From NCBI GenBank assembly GCA_964645765.1, contig CAZYBE010000002.1, positions 62,001 through 126,000 of the forward strand: a stretch of DNA of 64,000 nt, read 5' to 3'. Shown piece by piece: positions 7,165 to 16,559 of this stretch. Each line of letters starts with the position of its first letter. Positions within the stretch are counted from its first letter, which is position 1. A program made the position numbers and the translations under genes. This DNA comes from CAZGMN01 sp964645765 (GTDB taxonomy: Bacteria > Acidobacteriota > Aminicenantia > Aminicenantales > Aminicenantaceae). The notes beneath the pieces were generated by a model. The model did no database searches. It saw only the letters and a list, made by a program, of their open reading frames with translations, and was not told the DNA's origin.

Positions 7165-8588
7165 TCGAATCCTCCTTTCTCAGGCTTGCTCATCAGGCTG
7201 ACAACGACTGTGAGCAAAGCATTCAGGCCAAGGGCGACAAACCCGGCATTCATGCCGAGGAAAGGGTCCCTGCCGCTGATAATAAGGAAAGAAACAAGGA
7301 TTATGCCGCTGCCGATTCCGGTGAAAACACCGGCTCGGGTCACCCGCTTCCAGAACAATCCCAGAACCACTCCTGGAAAAAACTGGGAGACTCCGTCATA
7401 GCCGAGGATGAGGAGGTTGACCAGCTCATTGGGGAAAAAGATGGCGAAGACAAGAGCAAAGGCCATGATGACCAGGACCATGAAACGGGAGAGAGACATC
7501 ACTTTCTCTTCACTCGCCCGCGGATTGAAGCCGGCTTGATAGATATTCTTGGCGAGAAGGGTTGAAGCGAAAAGAACAAGGATGGCTGACGGCACCATGG
7601 CTGTCACAGCGCCGGCAGCTCCGACGAATCCCATGAACCAGGAAGGATAAGTTTTATTGACCAGAGCCAAAAATGCCATGTCGCCCTTCTTCAATCCAGG
7701 GATGACCAGAAGCGCTGTGAACCCGACCATGAAGACAAGAAGAACCGGGATCTGATAGAAAGGCATGATCACTGAATTTCTTTTTAAGGTTTTGGCGCTC
7801 TTGGCTGAAAAAGCAGAGGCAAAAGCGTGAGGCCACATGTAAAAGCCCATGCCGCTCAAAAGAACCGTGGACATGACCCAGAGAACATCCATGTTCGCTG
7901 TTCCTCCAGGAAAGATAAGATAGTTTGGCTTCTGCTCGATGATCGTCCGGAACATCTTTCCAAAGCCTCCAAAATAAAGAAGAGGAGCTCCAATGCCCAC
8001 AATGCTGACAGCAGCAATCATCATGATATCCTTGACTATCGAAACCCAGGCCACACCTTTGATGCCGCTGGTATAGACAAAGGCACAGCTCAGAACAAAG
8101 GAGATGGCTATGGCCAAATTAGAGCTGATCGCCTTGTTGCTCGCTACTTCGACAATCAGGCCCAAACCTGTGAGCTGAAGCTGGAGATAAGGAATGATGG
8201 AAAAAATTCCGATGGCTGCCACTAAGACTCCAAGCCAGCGGCTTTCATACCGTTTGCTGAAAAAGTCAGGCTGAGTATGGAGTCCGTAAATCTTGCCCGC
8301 TTTCCAGATGGATGGAAGGATGAAAAAAGATAGAGTATAAGCCAGGGCGCCGTAGATCAGGATATAAAAAGTCGGAGCCCCTTTTGAATAAGCCCAGCCG
8401 CTGGCTCCAAGGAAAGTGAACGTGGTGTAAATCTCACCGGCCATGAGCAGCCAGATCAGGATGACCCCGAACCTGCGGCCGCCGACAGTCCAGTTCTCCA
8501 GGTTCATCTTCATCCGCCTTCCGGCATAGATGCCGAGAAAAGAGGAGAGGACAATCACGGCAATAATGATGACAAGGGCCGGGCTCAC
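7161..8588 (-). CDS. Sodium:solute symporter (SSS family)
   Basis: 475 residues, about 13 hydrophobic helices, LeuT-fold SSS family (PutP/PanF-like). N-terminal NWTVGGRRFGVILIWLLMAGEIYTTFTFLG and ILGYDGVSQFFPGVVLGLFWKR in the C-terminal third are typical. It imports an organic solute with Na+; the family does not fix the substrate. It overlaps the small membrane protein upstream and the amidohydrolase downstream by 4 nt each, so translation is coupled. Amino acid, peptide-like or carboxylate import is a reasonable guess from the operon. Confidence 0.87.
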   Translation of the reverse strand: MSPALVIIIAVIVLSSFLGIYAGRRMKMNLENWTVGGRRFGVILIWLLMAGEIYTTFTFLGASGWAYSKGAPTFYILIYGALAYTLSFFILPSIWKAGKIYGLHTQPDFFSKRYESRWLGVLVAAIGIFSIIPYLQLQLTGLGLIVEVASNKAISSNLAIAISFVLSCAFVYTSGIKGVAWVSIVKDIMMIAAVSIVGIGAPLLYFGGFGKMFRTIIEQKPNYLIFPGGTANMDVLWVMSTVLLSGMGFYMWPHAFASAFSAKSAKTLKRNSVIMPFYQIPVLLVFMVGFTALLVIPGLKKGDMAFLALVNKTYPSWFMGFVGAAGAVTAMVPSAILVLFASTLLAKNIYQAGFNPRASEEKVMSLSRFMVLVIMAFALVFAIFFPNELVNLLILGYDGVSQFFPGVVLGLFWKRVTRAGVFTGIGSGIILVSFLIISGRDPFLGMNAGFVALGLNALLTVVVSLMSKPEKGGFE

Positions 8589-8806
8589 AGCTTATCTCCT
8601 TGATCAGGCTTGTTGAACCTCTTTTCAAGAAGATAGGCGACGAACAGGATTAAAGGAGTGACCAAAACCCAGCAAAGAATCCAGAAGAGAAGAAAAGGAA
8701 ACCCAAGGATAACCGGCTTGACTCTGTTGACCAGAGGCAGGGCAAAGACAAGGGTGACAAAAGGAATGGCTCCCAGGATTAAGGCCAGCTTTGTCCCTTT
8801 CTGCAT
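8585..8806 (-). CDS. Small two-helix membrane protein, DUF3311-like symporter partner
   Basis: 73 residues from the ATG at 8806, chosen because GAGGAGG lies 5 nt upstream; the longer frame to 8836 has no such site. Two membrane helices (about 5-25 and 35-60) and a short charged tail. Small proteins of this type (DUF3311) typically precede SSS symporters and overlap them, as here by 4 nt, and are thought to be accessory subunits. First gene of the operon with the symporter, amidohydrolase and mntP. Confidence 0.75.
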   Translation of the reverse strand: MQKGTKLALILGAIPFVTLVFALPLVNRVKPVILGFPFLLFWILCWVLVTPLILFVAYLLEKRFNKPDQGDKL

Positions 8807-8882
8807 CGGAACCTCCTCGAAAATAATTGCAGCCATTATATAAAAAAAATTTAAACTGTTCTATTTTTATCAGAACAGCTTT

Positions 8883-8914
8883 GGCCCACTGGCTCGAAAA
8901 CACGCCGCCTTTGC
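8883..8914 (-). repeat. Fragment of the dispersed palindromic element
   Basis: Reading on the minus strand, gcaaaggcggcgtgttttcg and then agccagtgggcc match the right end of the element family. Only this end is present. It lies between the DUF3311-like gene and uvrA. Confidence 0.5.
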
Positions 8915-9060
8915 AAAAAAAGAAAACATTAAAGTTTTCAATTTTTAGCTATGAGCAAGAAAATAGAAAATTTCTGATCGATGAAAAAAGTAGCCCCTCC
9001 CCTTTTCTGCTATAATAATCATCTGACAAAAAATAAAGGCACAGCGAATTAAAATCCAGC

Positions 9061-11787
9061 ATGAATGAATCAAAGAAGCAAGAGACAATTATCCTCAGGG
9101 GAGTCAGGGTTCATAACCTGAAAAACATCAACCTCGATATCCCCCTGAATAAATTCATCATCGTCACCGGAGTCAGCGGCTCAGGCAAATCTTCCCTGGC
9201 CTTTGACACCCTTTACGCCGAGGGTCAGCGCCGCTACATCGAATCCCTCTCTTCCTATGCCCGGCAGTTCCTGGAGAGGATGGATAAGCCTGATGCCGAT
9301 TTGATCGAGGGAATCACCCCTGCCATCGCCATCCAGCAGAAAGCCGTGACCAAGAATCCGCGCTCCACAGTGGCCACTGTCACTGAAATCTATGATTTTT
9401 TAAGAGTCCTTTTCGCCCGGATAGGCACTGTCCACTGCCTTAAATGCGGCCAGCCAGTCATCAGAGATACGATCGACTCCATGGTCGAAGTGCTCTACAA
9501 GCTTCCTCCTGAGACGAAAATCTTTATTTCCTTCACCTGGCCATTGGAGAAAGGAACAGCGGCTCTCAAGAAGGGAGGCTTTTTCAGGGTCATCCAGAAA
9601 AATAAAATCTTGAGCCTGGAAGAGGCCAGGCTCCAGAAAAGCGGAACAGTTGACGTCCTCGTCGACAGGACGACTCTGGACAGGGGCGAAAGAGAAAGAT
9701 TGGTCGATTCCCTGGAGATCGCCTTGAAAGAAGGCGGGGGAAATATCAAAGTCAAGACAGAAAACAAAAAGGAATTCATTTTCTCCGATAAGCTCATCTG
9801 CAAGAAGTGCGGCATTGTCTATGAAGACCCCTTTCCCAATCTTCTTTCATTCAACAGTCCCCAGGGCGCCTGCCCGACTTGCCATGGCTTCGGAGACCTG
9901 GGCGTGATTGATGAAGACAAAATCATCCCCGACAAGAATAAATCCCTTGAACAAGGAGCAGTCGAGCCCTGGACAAAACCCGGCTCCCGATGGTTTATGA
10001 AAGAGCTAATCCGGGAAGCTCGAAAAAAAGGAATCCCAACCAATGTTCCTTACAAGAATCTCAGCGAAAAAGCAAAGCGATTTGTCATGGAGGGAAGGGA
10101 CAGTCATTACGGCATCAAGGATTTCTTCGAATTGCTCCAGAAGAAAAAATACAAAGTTCAGGTCAGAGTCTTCCTCAGCCGCTACCGGAAATACATCCCT
10201 TGCCCTGACTGCCATAAAACCCGTCTCAACCCCCAGGCCCTGAGCGTTAAAATCGAAGGTCTTTCCATAGGCGATATTATCCAGATGACTGTGCAGCAAA
10301 CTGATGAATTTTTTCAAAAGCTCACCCTCGCTCCCTTTCAAAAGCAGGTCGCTGAAAAGCTCATCGCCGAAATCCAGAACAGGCTTAAGTTTCTGCTCGA
10401 GGTCGGCCTGGACTACATCACCCTGGACAGGATGACCTTTACCTTGAGCGGCGGCGAGGCGCAGAGAATCAACCTGGCAGCAGCCTTGAGTTCTTCCCTT
10501 GTCGGCACTCTCTTTGTCCTCGATGAACCGAGCATCGGCCTCCATGCCCGCGACAATCAGCGCTTGATTGAAATCCTCAAATCTTTGAAAGAGATTGGAA
10601 ACACGGTGATGGTTGTCGAACATGACCCGGAAATCATAAAGTCTGCTGAATATTTGATTGACCTTGGGCCAAGAGCTGGAGAGGCTGGGGGAGAGGTGAT
10701 TTTCGACGGCCCGATGGAGAAATTTATCAAGTATCACGACTCCCTCACTGCTCAATACCTGAGGGGGGAGAAGGAGATAAAAATTCCTGAGAGCCGCAGA
10801 GCTTTTCAGAGCTTCATCGAGATAAATGATGCTCACATGCATAACCTTAAACATCTGGATATCAAAATTCCTCTCAACGTTATGACCTGCATCACCGGTG
10901 TTTCAGGCTCGGGAAAGAGCACGCTTCTCCATGATGTCCTCTTCCAGGGATGGGAAGGAGAGGCAAAAGATGGCTTCAGGGAAATAAGAGGAAAGGAGCA
11001 GATTGATAAAATCATCATGGTCGACCAGTCTCCGCTCAGCACCTCGCCCCGCTCCATTCCTGCGACTTACACCAAAGCCATGGACGAGATCAGGCAGGTC
11101 TTCAGCCAGACACGGGAGGCAAAAGCCCTGGGATTCAAGCCGGGCTTCTTCTCTTTCAATACTCCTGGCGGAAGGTGTGAGGAATGCCAGGGCGCAGGCC
11201 GGCAAATCGTGGAGATGCAGTTTCTCTCGGATGTGGTCTTAACCTGCGAAGCCTGCAAGGGAAAAAGATTCAAGAGCGAGACCCTGGAAGTCAAATACAA
11301 GGGGAAAAACATCGACCAGGTCCTGGTGATGAGCGTTGCCGAGGCTCTGGATTTCTTCTCTGACAAGCCCAAAATTCGAAAAGCGTTAAAACCCCTGACT
11401 GAAGTAGGGTTGGGGTATTTGAAATTAGGGCAGCCGACAACAACCTTATCCGGAGGAGAGCTGCAGAGAATTAAGCTCGCCTATCATCTCATCCACCAGA
11501 AGGAGAAAAATATTCTTTACATCTTCGATGAACCGACCATCGGCCTCCATCCTGACGATGTCTCTGTGCTGCTGCGCTGCTTCCAGAAACTGGTGGAGGA
11601 AGGGCATACGGTAGTCGTCATCGAGCACAACCTGGATGTGGTGAAATGCGCTGACTACATTATCGATTTAGGACCTGAAGGCGGAGATAAGGGAGGGGAG
11701 ATTGTGGAGCAGGGCCCTCCTGAGCGAATCATCAAGTCAAAAAAATCCTACACTGCCCAGTTCCTGAAAAAATATCTCCAGCAGTAG
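9061..11787 (+). CDS. uvrA: UvrA, excinuclease ABC subunit A
   Basis: 908-residue DNA-damage sensor of nucleotide excision repair. Two ABC ATPase halves: Walker A GVSGSGKSS (37-45) and GVSGSGKST (about 612), signatures LSGGEAQRINLA (about 461) and LSGGELQRIKLA (about 796). Zinc-binding cysteine pairs at 126/129, 247/250 and 271/274, and CEEC/CEAC around 706 and 730. The segment between Cys129 and Cys247, which holds the UvrB-binding domain, is present but somewhat shorter than in Escherichia coli (940 residues in total), so this is a true UvrA and not the UvrA2 type. TATAAT at 9011-9016 is a likely -10 with no clear -35. Monocistronic. Confidence 0.93.
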   Translation: MNESKKQETIILRGVRVHNLKNINLDIPLNKFIIVTGVSGSGKSSLAFDTLYAEGQRRYIESLSSYARQFLERMDKPDADLIEGITPAIAIQQKAVTKNPRSTVATVTEIYDFLRVLFARIGTVHCLKCGQPVIRDTIDSMVEVLYKLPPETKIFISFTWPLEKGTAALKKGGFFRVIQKNKILSLEEARLQKSGTVDVLVDRTTLDRGERERLVDSLEIALKEGGGNIKVKTENKKEFIFSDKLICKKCGIVYEDPFPNLLSFNSPQGACPTCHGFGDLGVIDEDKIIPDKNKSLEQGAVEPWTKPGSRWFMKELIREARKKGIPTNVPYKNLSEKAKRFVMEGRDSHYGIKDFFELLQKKKYKVQVRVFLSRYRKYIPCPDCHKTRLNPQALSVKIEGLSIGDIIQMTVQQTDEFFQKLTLAPFQKQVAEKLIAEIQNRLKFLLEVGLDYITLDRMTFTLSGGEAQRINLAAALSSSLVGTLFVLDEPSIGLHARDNQRLIEILKSLKEIGNTVMVVEHDPEIIKSAEYLIDLGPRAGEAGGEVIFDGPMEKFIKYHDSLTAQYLRGEKEIKIPESRRAFQSFIEINDAHMHNLKHLDIKIPLNVMTCITGVSGSGKSTLLHDVLFQGWEGEAKDGFREIRGKEQIDKIIMVDQSPLSTSPRSIPATYTKAMDEIRQVFSQTREAKALGFKPGFFSFNTPGGRCEECQGAGRQIVEMQFLSDVVLTCEACKGKRFKSETLEVKYKGKNIDQVLVMSVAEALDFFSDKPKIRKALKPLTEVGLGYLKLGQPTTTLSGGELQRIKLAYHLIHQKEKNILYIFDEPTIGLHPDDVSVLLRCFQKLVEEGHTVVVIEHNLDVVKCADYIIDLGPEGGDKGGEIVEQGPPERIIKSKKSYTAQFLKKYLQQ

Positions 11788-11805
11788 TCTTTTCAAAAAA
11801 AATAA

Positions 11806-11946
11806 ACCTCTTTCGACCGGATTGCCGCAGTCCAGGGACTTCTCCACGACCTCTTTCATAATCGGAGGGAAATGGCCTTGCTTTCTCTCAAACCTCTGTT
11901 CGTATTCTGCAAATTTGACATAAAAGGCCGCTGTCTTTATATTCAT
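11806..11946 (-). pseudogene. Remnant of an IS91-type transposase (N-terminal zinc-binding region)
   Basis: The minus-strand frame from the ATG at 11946 gives about 47 residues, including FAEYEQRFERKQGHFPP and then IMKEVVEKSLDCGNPVERG. This resembles the start of IS91/IS801-type transposases, where a similar segment is followed by FARIRC and a zinc-finger cysteine cluster. Here the homology stops after VERG and runs into unrelated T-rich sequence; cysteines, catalytic domain and ends are missing. It is a decayed insertion, identified from memory of the family and not from a search. Confidence 0.5.
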
Positions 11947-11965
11947 AAATAGGGAATCCTGGGAA

Positions 11966-12850
11966 TTGTGCCAAAAGACAGGGAAAACTAAAGTCAAGTG
12001 TCTTCCGCCAATATTCTTCTGCTTGATTTTATCCTATCCCGGCCATCCACAAGAGCAGCAACAAGGAAATGCTCCGCCGGAATTAGAGAAAATCCTGAAG
12101 GAGACAGGGGAATATTGCGAAAAACTGAAAAATATGGCCCTGAACTTCGTCTGCCAGGAAAAGATCGCGGAGAAAACCCATGAGTTCGGCAAGACGTTTG
12201 TTTTCAGGCCTGGGAATAGACCGCGAACTTCCTCTTTCTTTGAGGATTTGAAAATCATTAAGAGCAGAAAGAATTCATATATTTATGATTATCAAATGAT
12301 TAAAAAAGGCGACGACTTCAAGGAAAAAAGAGATTTTCTCGAAGAAAACCGAAAAAAAAGAAAAGAAAGAAACGTCGAGCTCAAAACCCTGCGGATGTCT
12401 TCCAAGTTTTTAGTGTTTGGGCCTGTGGGGTTTTTAAGCAAAACATGGCAGCCGCATTTTGTTTACGAAATCATCGGCTCAGAAACAATCGGCCAGAAAA
12501 AGACCATTGTGCTCAAGGCTTCGCCGAACGAGCTTACGGAAGAAAATCATTGCTTCGGCAAAATATGGGTCGATGAGACCGACTCGAGCATTCTTCAAAT
12601 CGAATGGGAGCCGACCTCGATCAAAAATTTCGAAGAAAAAGTCGAGTCCTCGATCGGAGAGCTGAGAAGAGAGATTTCCTGGATAGTCTCCTATGACGTT
12701 GTGAAAAATGGAATTCGGTTTCCAAGCGCTCAATCGATAAAAGAGACCTATATCACCAAGCAGGGAAGAGAACATATAAAATACGAGGCCGAATATAAGT
12801 ATGAAAATTATAAATTCTTCACCGTGGAAACGGAGGTCATATTCAAATGA
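11966..12850 (+). CDS. Secreted protein of unknown function, partner of the VWFA protein
   Basis: Up to 294 residues from a TTG at 11966; no strong ribosome binding site is visible, so the exact start is uncertain. A hydrophobic export segment (CLPPIFFCLILSYP, about 12-25) precedes a mature region rich in charged residues and beta-type segments, with CQEKI near 63 as a recognisable spot. The segment YCEKLKNMALNFVCQ and the following region resemble proteins of Acidobacteria-type genomes for which no function is known to me. Its stop overlaps the VWFA gene by 4 nt (ATGA), so the two are co-translated. Probably periplasmic. Confidence 0.65.
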   Translation: MCQKTGKTKVKCLPPIFFCLILSYPGHPQEQQQGNAPPELEKILKETGEYCEKLKNMALNFVCQEKIAEKTHEFGKTFVFRPGNRPRTSSFFEDLKIIKSRKNSYIYDYQMIKKGDDFKEKRDFLEENRKKRKERNVELKTLRMSSKFLVFGPVGFLSKTWQPHFVYEIIGSETIGQKKTIVLKASPNELTEENHCFGKIWVDETDSSILQIEWEPTSIKNFEEKVESSIGELRREISWIVSYDVVKNGIRFPSAQSIKETYITKQGREHIKYEAEYKYENYKFFTVETEVIFK

Positions 12851-14973
12851 GTCTGACAAAAAAGCATCCCTATAGAAAGGCCGTCTGCCGTCTATCCTTC
12901 AACTCCACGATTTCTCGCTTTGCCGGGAGGGCATTGATGCTCAGCTTGGCGATCTCTTCTATATTGAGTCTTCGCCTCGGCTCCCAACAAAGTCAAACGC
13001 AAAAAGTATTGCGCCATGAGACTGCAGCAGTGGTCAAGCTCGTTCCGGTCCGCGTCCTCGACCAGAACGGCCGTCCGGTGACCGACCTTAAAAAAGAGGA
13101 CTTCGTCCTCTACGACAATGGGGAGCTCCAGAAAATCACCGAGTTCGAAGTCCACGGCCTCGAAGAACTCGGCAAGGCTCCAGAAAAGACAGGGGCAGCC
13201 CCAGGCAAGGAAGCGCTAAAGGAAAAAGGCCGCAAGTATTTCATTCTTTTAGATATCCAGGGAAGCGACCCCATCGGGGCGCAGAACGCTAAAAAAGCAG
13301 CCCAGAATTTTATCGATTCCAAGCTCAAGCCAGAAGACGAAGTTGCTGTTCTCTACTACGCGGCCTTGACCGGCTTGAACATGGTTGAATATCTGACCTC
13401 GGATAAAAATAAAATCAAAAAAGCAATCGAACGAGCAAAGGAAGTTCCGCTGAGCGGGCCTGAGGTATCCGGCGCAGAATTAGAAGATGGCGAGAGACAT
13501 TCTTTGGCGGAAAAAGCATGGAGAACAATAGCCCAAAGCGAAGGGGCAGGCCGAGGCGAAGCCAGCGGGACTGCCATAGCCCAGGAAGGAGCCAGCGCCG
13601 CTACCCCAGGATGGGCCCAAGGCTCGATGGCCGTTGTGGTCCCGGGTATGAGCATGTTCGGCAGGTCTGGACCGGATTTCCAGTCGAACATGTCCGAGCT
13701 GGCCAAAGCCATGCGCTATATTCCCGGAAGCAAGAACCTGCTCTTTTTCTCCGGGCGGAGCGCCTACATCGAGAAAACCCTCGGCAGGGAATTCGCGGCC
13801 TCGAACACTCCTGTTTTCACGGTCAATACCAAAAATTGGATCGTCAAGGGCATCTATCAATTGTCCATTAAGAAAAAATACATATATACCGAACATTCCC
13901 TGAAAGAGTTCGCCTTAGCTTCAGGCGGCCAATATTTTGCCGACATCAAGGACGTCGGAACGATCGCCGACGAGATCCAAACCCTGACAGGCAATTATTA
14001 TGTCGTTGGCTATTATATCGACGAGAAATGGGACGGGAAGATGCATCAAATCAAGGTCGAGGTGAAAAGATCGGACTGCAAAGTGCTCGCTCAGGATGGC
14101 TATTACAACCCCAGGCCGTTCGCCGAGCAATCTGATATTGAAAAGAAGCTCCAGCTTTTTGATTTAGCCTTTGCCGACACGCCGACCGTAAAGGATTATC
14201 TGGAGATGCCGCTTGACCCGCTTTTGAGCTCAAACGGGAAGGGCTCGAATGTCGTCATCTTGTCCAAAATGCCGGTCGATGAGAAGGTGGGGATTCCGCC
14301 TGGAAAAGCCGAATTATATACATTTATTTTCGACAAAGACCATAAAGCTGTTCAATCCACCATGAGTACAATCGACCTCGCACCCCAAGCGCAAAAAACC
14401 ATCTATCCCTATGCAACGGCCTCTCTCGAGCCCGGAGAATACGAATGCCGGTTCGTGGCGCGCGACACGGCCACAGGTCAGGCGGTCATAGGGAAGACAT
14501 TCTTCAAAATTCCCGAGCCGCTTGCTTCAGGAATGAAATTTGACTCGCCCCTGCTCTTTGTGCCCGGGAAAGACGCGCAATTTCTTAAAATCTCGCGAAT
14601 GAAAAAGGGCGCGGACCTGGCCACATCTCTCATCAGCTTCTATCCGCTCCTCCCCATGCACTGCTCTCCCCTGGTGAAGAATCTGGAGGCGGACGATAAG
14701 GTAATTCTGGCCGTCATCGCCGCGGTATTTCCGGCGGACCAATTGCCGGAGGTCAACCTGGATGTGCGGATGACGCTGGCTTCGACCGGAGAGGAATTTC
14801 CCCTCGAGGCGAGGATTCTCGAGGCCAAAAGAGCCGAAAACGGAAAAGACGTGCTCTTGCTCGAGATCGATTTGCCCGATCTTCGGCCAGGAGAGTATGA
14901 ACTGGAAATCAAGGCTACAGAATCCACAACTCAAGCTCAAAGCGTAATGAAGACATCGATCGTGAAGAAATAG
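12847..14973 (+). CDS. Exported VWFA-related protein (Acidobacterial type)
   Basis: 708 residues. A hydrophobic signal segment lies at about 31-46 after a basic N-terminus. VKLVPVRVLDQNGRPVTDLK and EDFVLYDNGELQKITEF (about 60-100) match the beginning of the VWFA-related Acidobacterial domain (TIGR03436). The VWA fold follows (about 125-400); its MIDAS is degenerate (DIQGS near 136 in place of DxSxS). A glycine/alanine-rich insert lies around 215-260. The C-terminal third looks like beta-sandwich repeats ending in a Reelin-like PGEYELEIKA strand. Such proteins are thought to mediate adhesion or assembly outside the membrane; the precise role is unknown. Visibly GC-richer than its surroundings. 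Confidence 0.75.
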   Translation: MSLTKKHPYRKAVCRLSFNSTISRFAGRALMLSLAISSILSLRLGSQQSQTQKVLRHETAAVVKLVPVRVLDQNGRPVTDLKKEDFVLYDNGELQKITEFEVHGLEELGKAPEKTGAAPGKEALKEKGRKYFILLDIQGSDPIGAQNAKKAAQNFIDSKLKPEDEVAVLYYAALTGLNMVEYLTSDKNKIKKAIERAKEVPLSGPEVSGAELEDGERHSLAEKAWRTIAQSEGAGRGEASGTAIAQEGASAATPGWAQGSMAVVVPGMSMFGRSGPDFQSNMSELAKAMRYIPGSKNLLFFSGRSAYIEKTLGREFAASNTPVFTVNTKNWIVKGIYQLSIKKKYIYTEHSLKEFALASGGQYFADIKDVGTIADEIQTLTGNYYVVGYYIDEKWDGKMHQIKVEVKRSDCKVLAQDGYYNPRPFAEQSDIEKKLQLFDLAFADTPTVKDYLEMPLDPLLSSNGKGSNVVILSKMPVDEKVGIPPGKAELYTFIFDKDHKAVQSTMSTIDLAPQAQKTIYPYATASLEPGEYECRFVARDTATGQAVIGKTFFKIPEPLASGMKFDSPLLFVPGKDAQFLKISRMKKGADLATSLISFYPLLPMHCSPLVKNLEADDKVILAVIAAVFPADQLPEVNLDVRMTLASTGEEFPLEARILEAKRAENGKDVLLLEIDLPDLRPGEYELEIKATESTTQAQSVMKTSIVKK

Positions 14974-15046
14974 GCAAGTGCCGGGGTTTAATTTTCTTTG
15001 CCACCTCTCAGCCTAGCCGTTGCGGACTTTGGCGCCTCCTCTACCA

Positions 15047-15075
15047 TTGACAGAGAACTGAGCTGGTGTTATACA
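15047..15075 (+). promoter_or_regulatory. Promoter of the M24 peptidase gene
   Basis: Perfect TTGACA (15047-15052), a 17-nt spacer and TATACA (15070-15075), about 85 nt before the ATG. Confidence 0.6.
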
Positions 15076-15160
15076 ATTCGACCTTCAAGAGAGCAATAAT
15101 TTCAATTGAGGTTTTTTCCCGCTGCGGAAAAATAGATAACCTTTGAAAGGAGAGAAAAAA

Positions 15161-16420
15161 ATGATTTCCCGCCGCGATTTTGTCAAGACTGGCAGCCTGT
15201 CCATAATCGCTTTCGGATCTGTCAAAAGATTATTTTCCAAGCCCGAATCTCCTGCTCAAGCTAAATTCGAAAACATGGTAGCAGGCGTGAAGCCTTTAAC
15301 TCCAGAAGATTACAAGCATCGTTTGGAGAAAGCTCAGCGGCTGATGGCTGCCCATAAAATTGATGGGCTTTTTTTAACCGGAGGAGCTAACCTTGTTTAT
15401 TTTACGAGCGTCAGCTGGGGACCGAGCGAAAGGACCTTTGGTGCCCTTTTGAACCTAAAAAAGAAGCCGGTCTGGGTTTGCCCTGCCTTTGAGCTCGACC
15501 GGGCAAAAGAGCTCATTCCCGAAGGCCAGGAAATCAGGGTTTGGGAGGAAGATGAAAGTCCTTACAAGCTCATCTCTGAGATTATGAAGACCTTGGGAAT
15601 TCGAAGCGGGAGTCTGGCTATAAGCCCCTCGACCAACAGTTTCGTTTTGTTCGGCATCCGTAAAAATGCTCCCGGCCTTGAACTCGTGGATGGAGCGGTT
15701 ATTACCGAAGAATGCCGCGGCACAAAAACAGAGAAAGAAATTGCTTACATGGACCTTGCCAACAAAATCACAAAGCTTGCCTATCGAGAAGGATTCAAAC
15801 ATTTGCGGGAAGGGATGAGCCCTCGTGATTTATCCGGCACGATCAGCGCGGCTCACCAGCAGATGGGCGTGAGCGGCGGCGGAGGGCCTCAATTCGGGCC
15901 AAACACGGCCTTTCCCCATGGCTCCAGAGTTCTCCGCACACTTCATGAAGGAGATGTGGTCATGGTTGACGGCGGCTGCAGCGTTGAGGGATACCGTTCG
16001 GATGTCACCCGGACAATTGTCTTTGGCAGACCTTCGGATAAGCAGCGAACCGTATGGGACATCGTAAAAAAGGCCCAAAGCGAAGCATTAAAAGCCGCCC
16101 GCCCCGGGGCAAGCTGTGAAGATGTTGACCGGGCTGCACGTAAGGTCATTGAAGATGCAGGTTTTGGCCCCGGATATAAATATTTTAGCCACAGGGTCGG
16201 ACACGGCATCGGGCTTGAAGGTCATGAATATCCCTACCTCGTCAAGGGAAACAAGCTGAAGCTCCAGCCTGGCATGACTTTCAGCGACGAACCCGGGATT
16301 TATATCCCCAGCGAATTCGGCATCCGCACCGAAGACTGCATGGTGATCACAGAAGATGGAGCGAGGTTATTGGGCGGGATGGAAGCTGTTTCAATAGAAA
16401 CTCCGTTCGCCGAGGGGTAA
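15161..16420 (+). CDS. M24-family metallopeptidase (Xaa-Pro aminopeptidase type), Tat signal
   Basis: 419 residues from the ATG at 15161, which has AGGAGAG 6-8 nt upstream; a TTG further upstream is less likely. The N-terminus SRRDFVKTGSLSIIAFG is a twin-arginine signal, so the folded enzyme is exported. A creatinase-like N-domain is followed by the pita-bread domain with all five metal ligands visible: VDGGCSVEGYRSDVT (two Asp), HRVGHGIGLEGH (His), SDEPGIYIP (Glu) and IRTEDCMVIT (Glu). It should remove N-terminal residues preceding proline, using two Mn2+ or Co2+ ions. Tat export of an M24 peptidase is uncommon; it suggests peptide use in the periplasm. Confidence 0.87.
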   Translation: MISRRDFVKTGSLSIIAFGSVKRLFSKPESPAQAKFENMVAGVKPLTPEDYKHRLEKAQRLMAAHKIDGLFLTGGANLVYFTSVSWGPSERTFGALLNLKKKPVWVCPAFELDRAKELIPEGQEIRVWEEDESPYKLISEIMKTLGIRSGSLAISPSTNSFVLFGIRKNAPGLELVDGAVITEECRGTKTEKEIAYMDLANKITKLAYREGFKHLREGMSPRDLSGTISAAHQQMGVSGGGGPQFGPNTAFPHGSRVLRTLHEGDVVMVDGGCSVEGYRSDVTRTIVFGRPSDKQRTVWDIVKKAQSEALKAARPGASCEDVDRAARKVIEDAGFGPGYKYFSHRVGHGIGLEGHEYPYLVKGNKLKLQPGMTFSDEPGIYIPSEFGIRTEDCMVITEDGARLLGGMEAVSIETPFAEG

Positions 16421-16559
16421 AAGGAAAAATCTCGCAGCACATGAATTGGATAGGCAGCGCTGACAAATACAAATTTTCTAGCTTTAGAGCTTTTTAAGCA
16501 ACTGGCGTGCCCATTGGTGATGACCGCCTAAAAGAAAAGAAAGGTGTTAAAGAAAAAGA

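Noticed and set aside
10006..10854. 282-codon minus-strand frame inside uvrA
   Set aside because: Antisense shadow of a conserved gene with strong codon bias; no domain recognised.
11788..11965. Intact insertion sequence after uvrA
   Set aside because: Only a short transposase-like fragment remains; no terminal repeats or catalytic domain.
14974..15160. tRNA or small RNA gene between the VWFA and M24 genes
   Set aside because: No cloverleaf or terminator seen; only a good promoter for the M24 gene.
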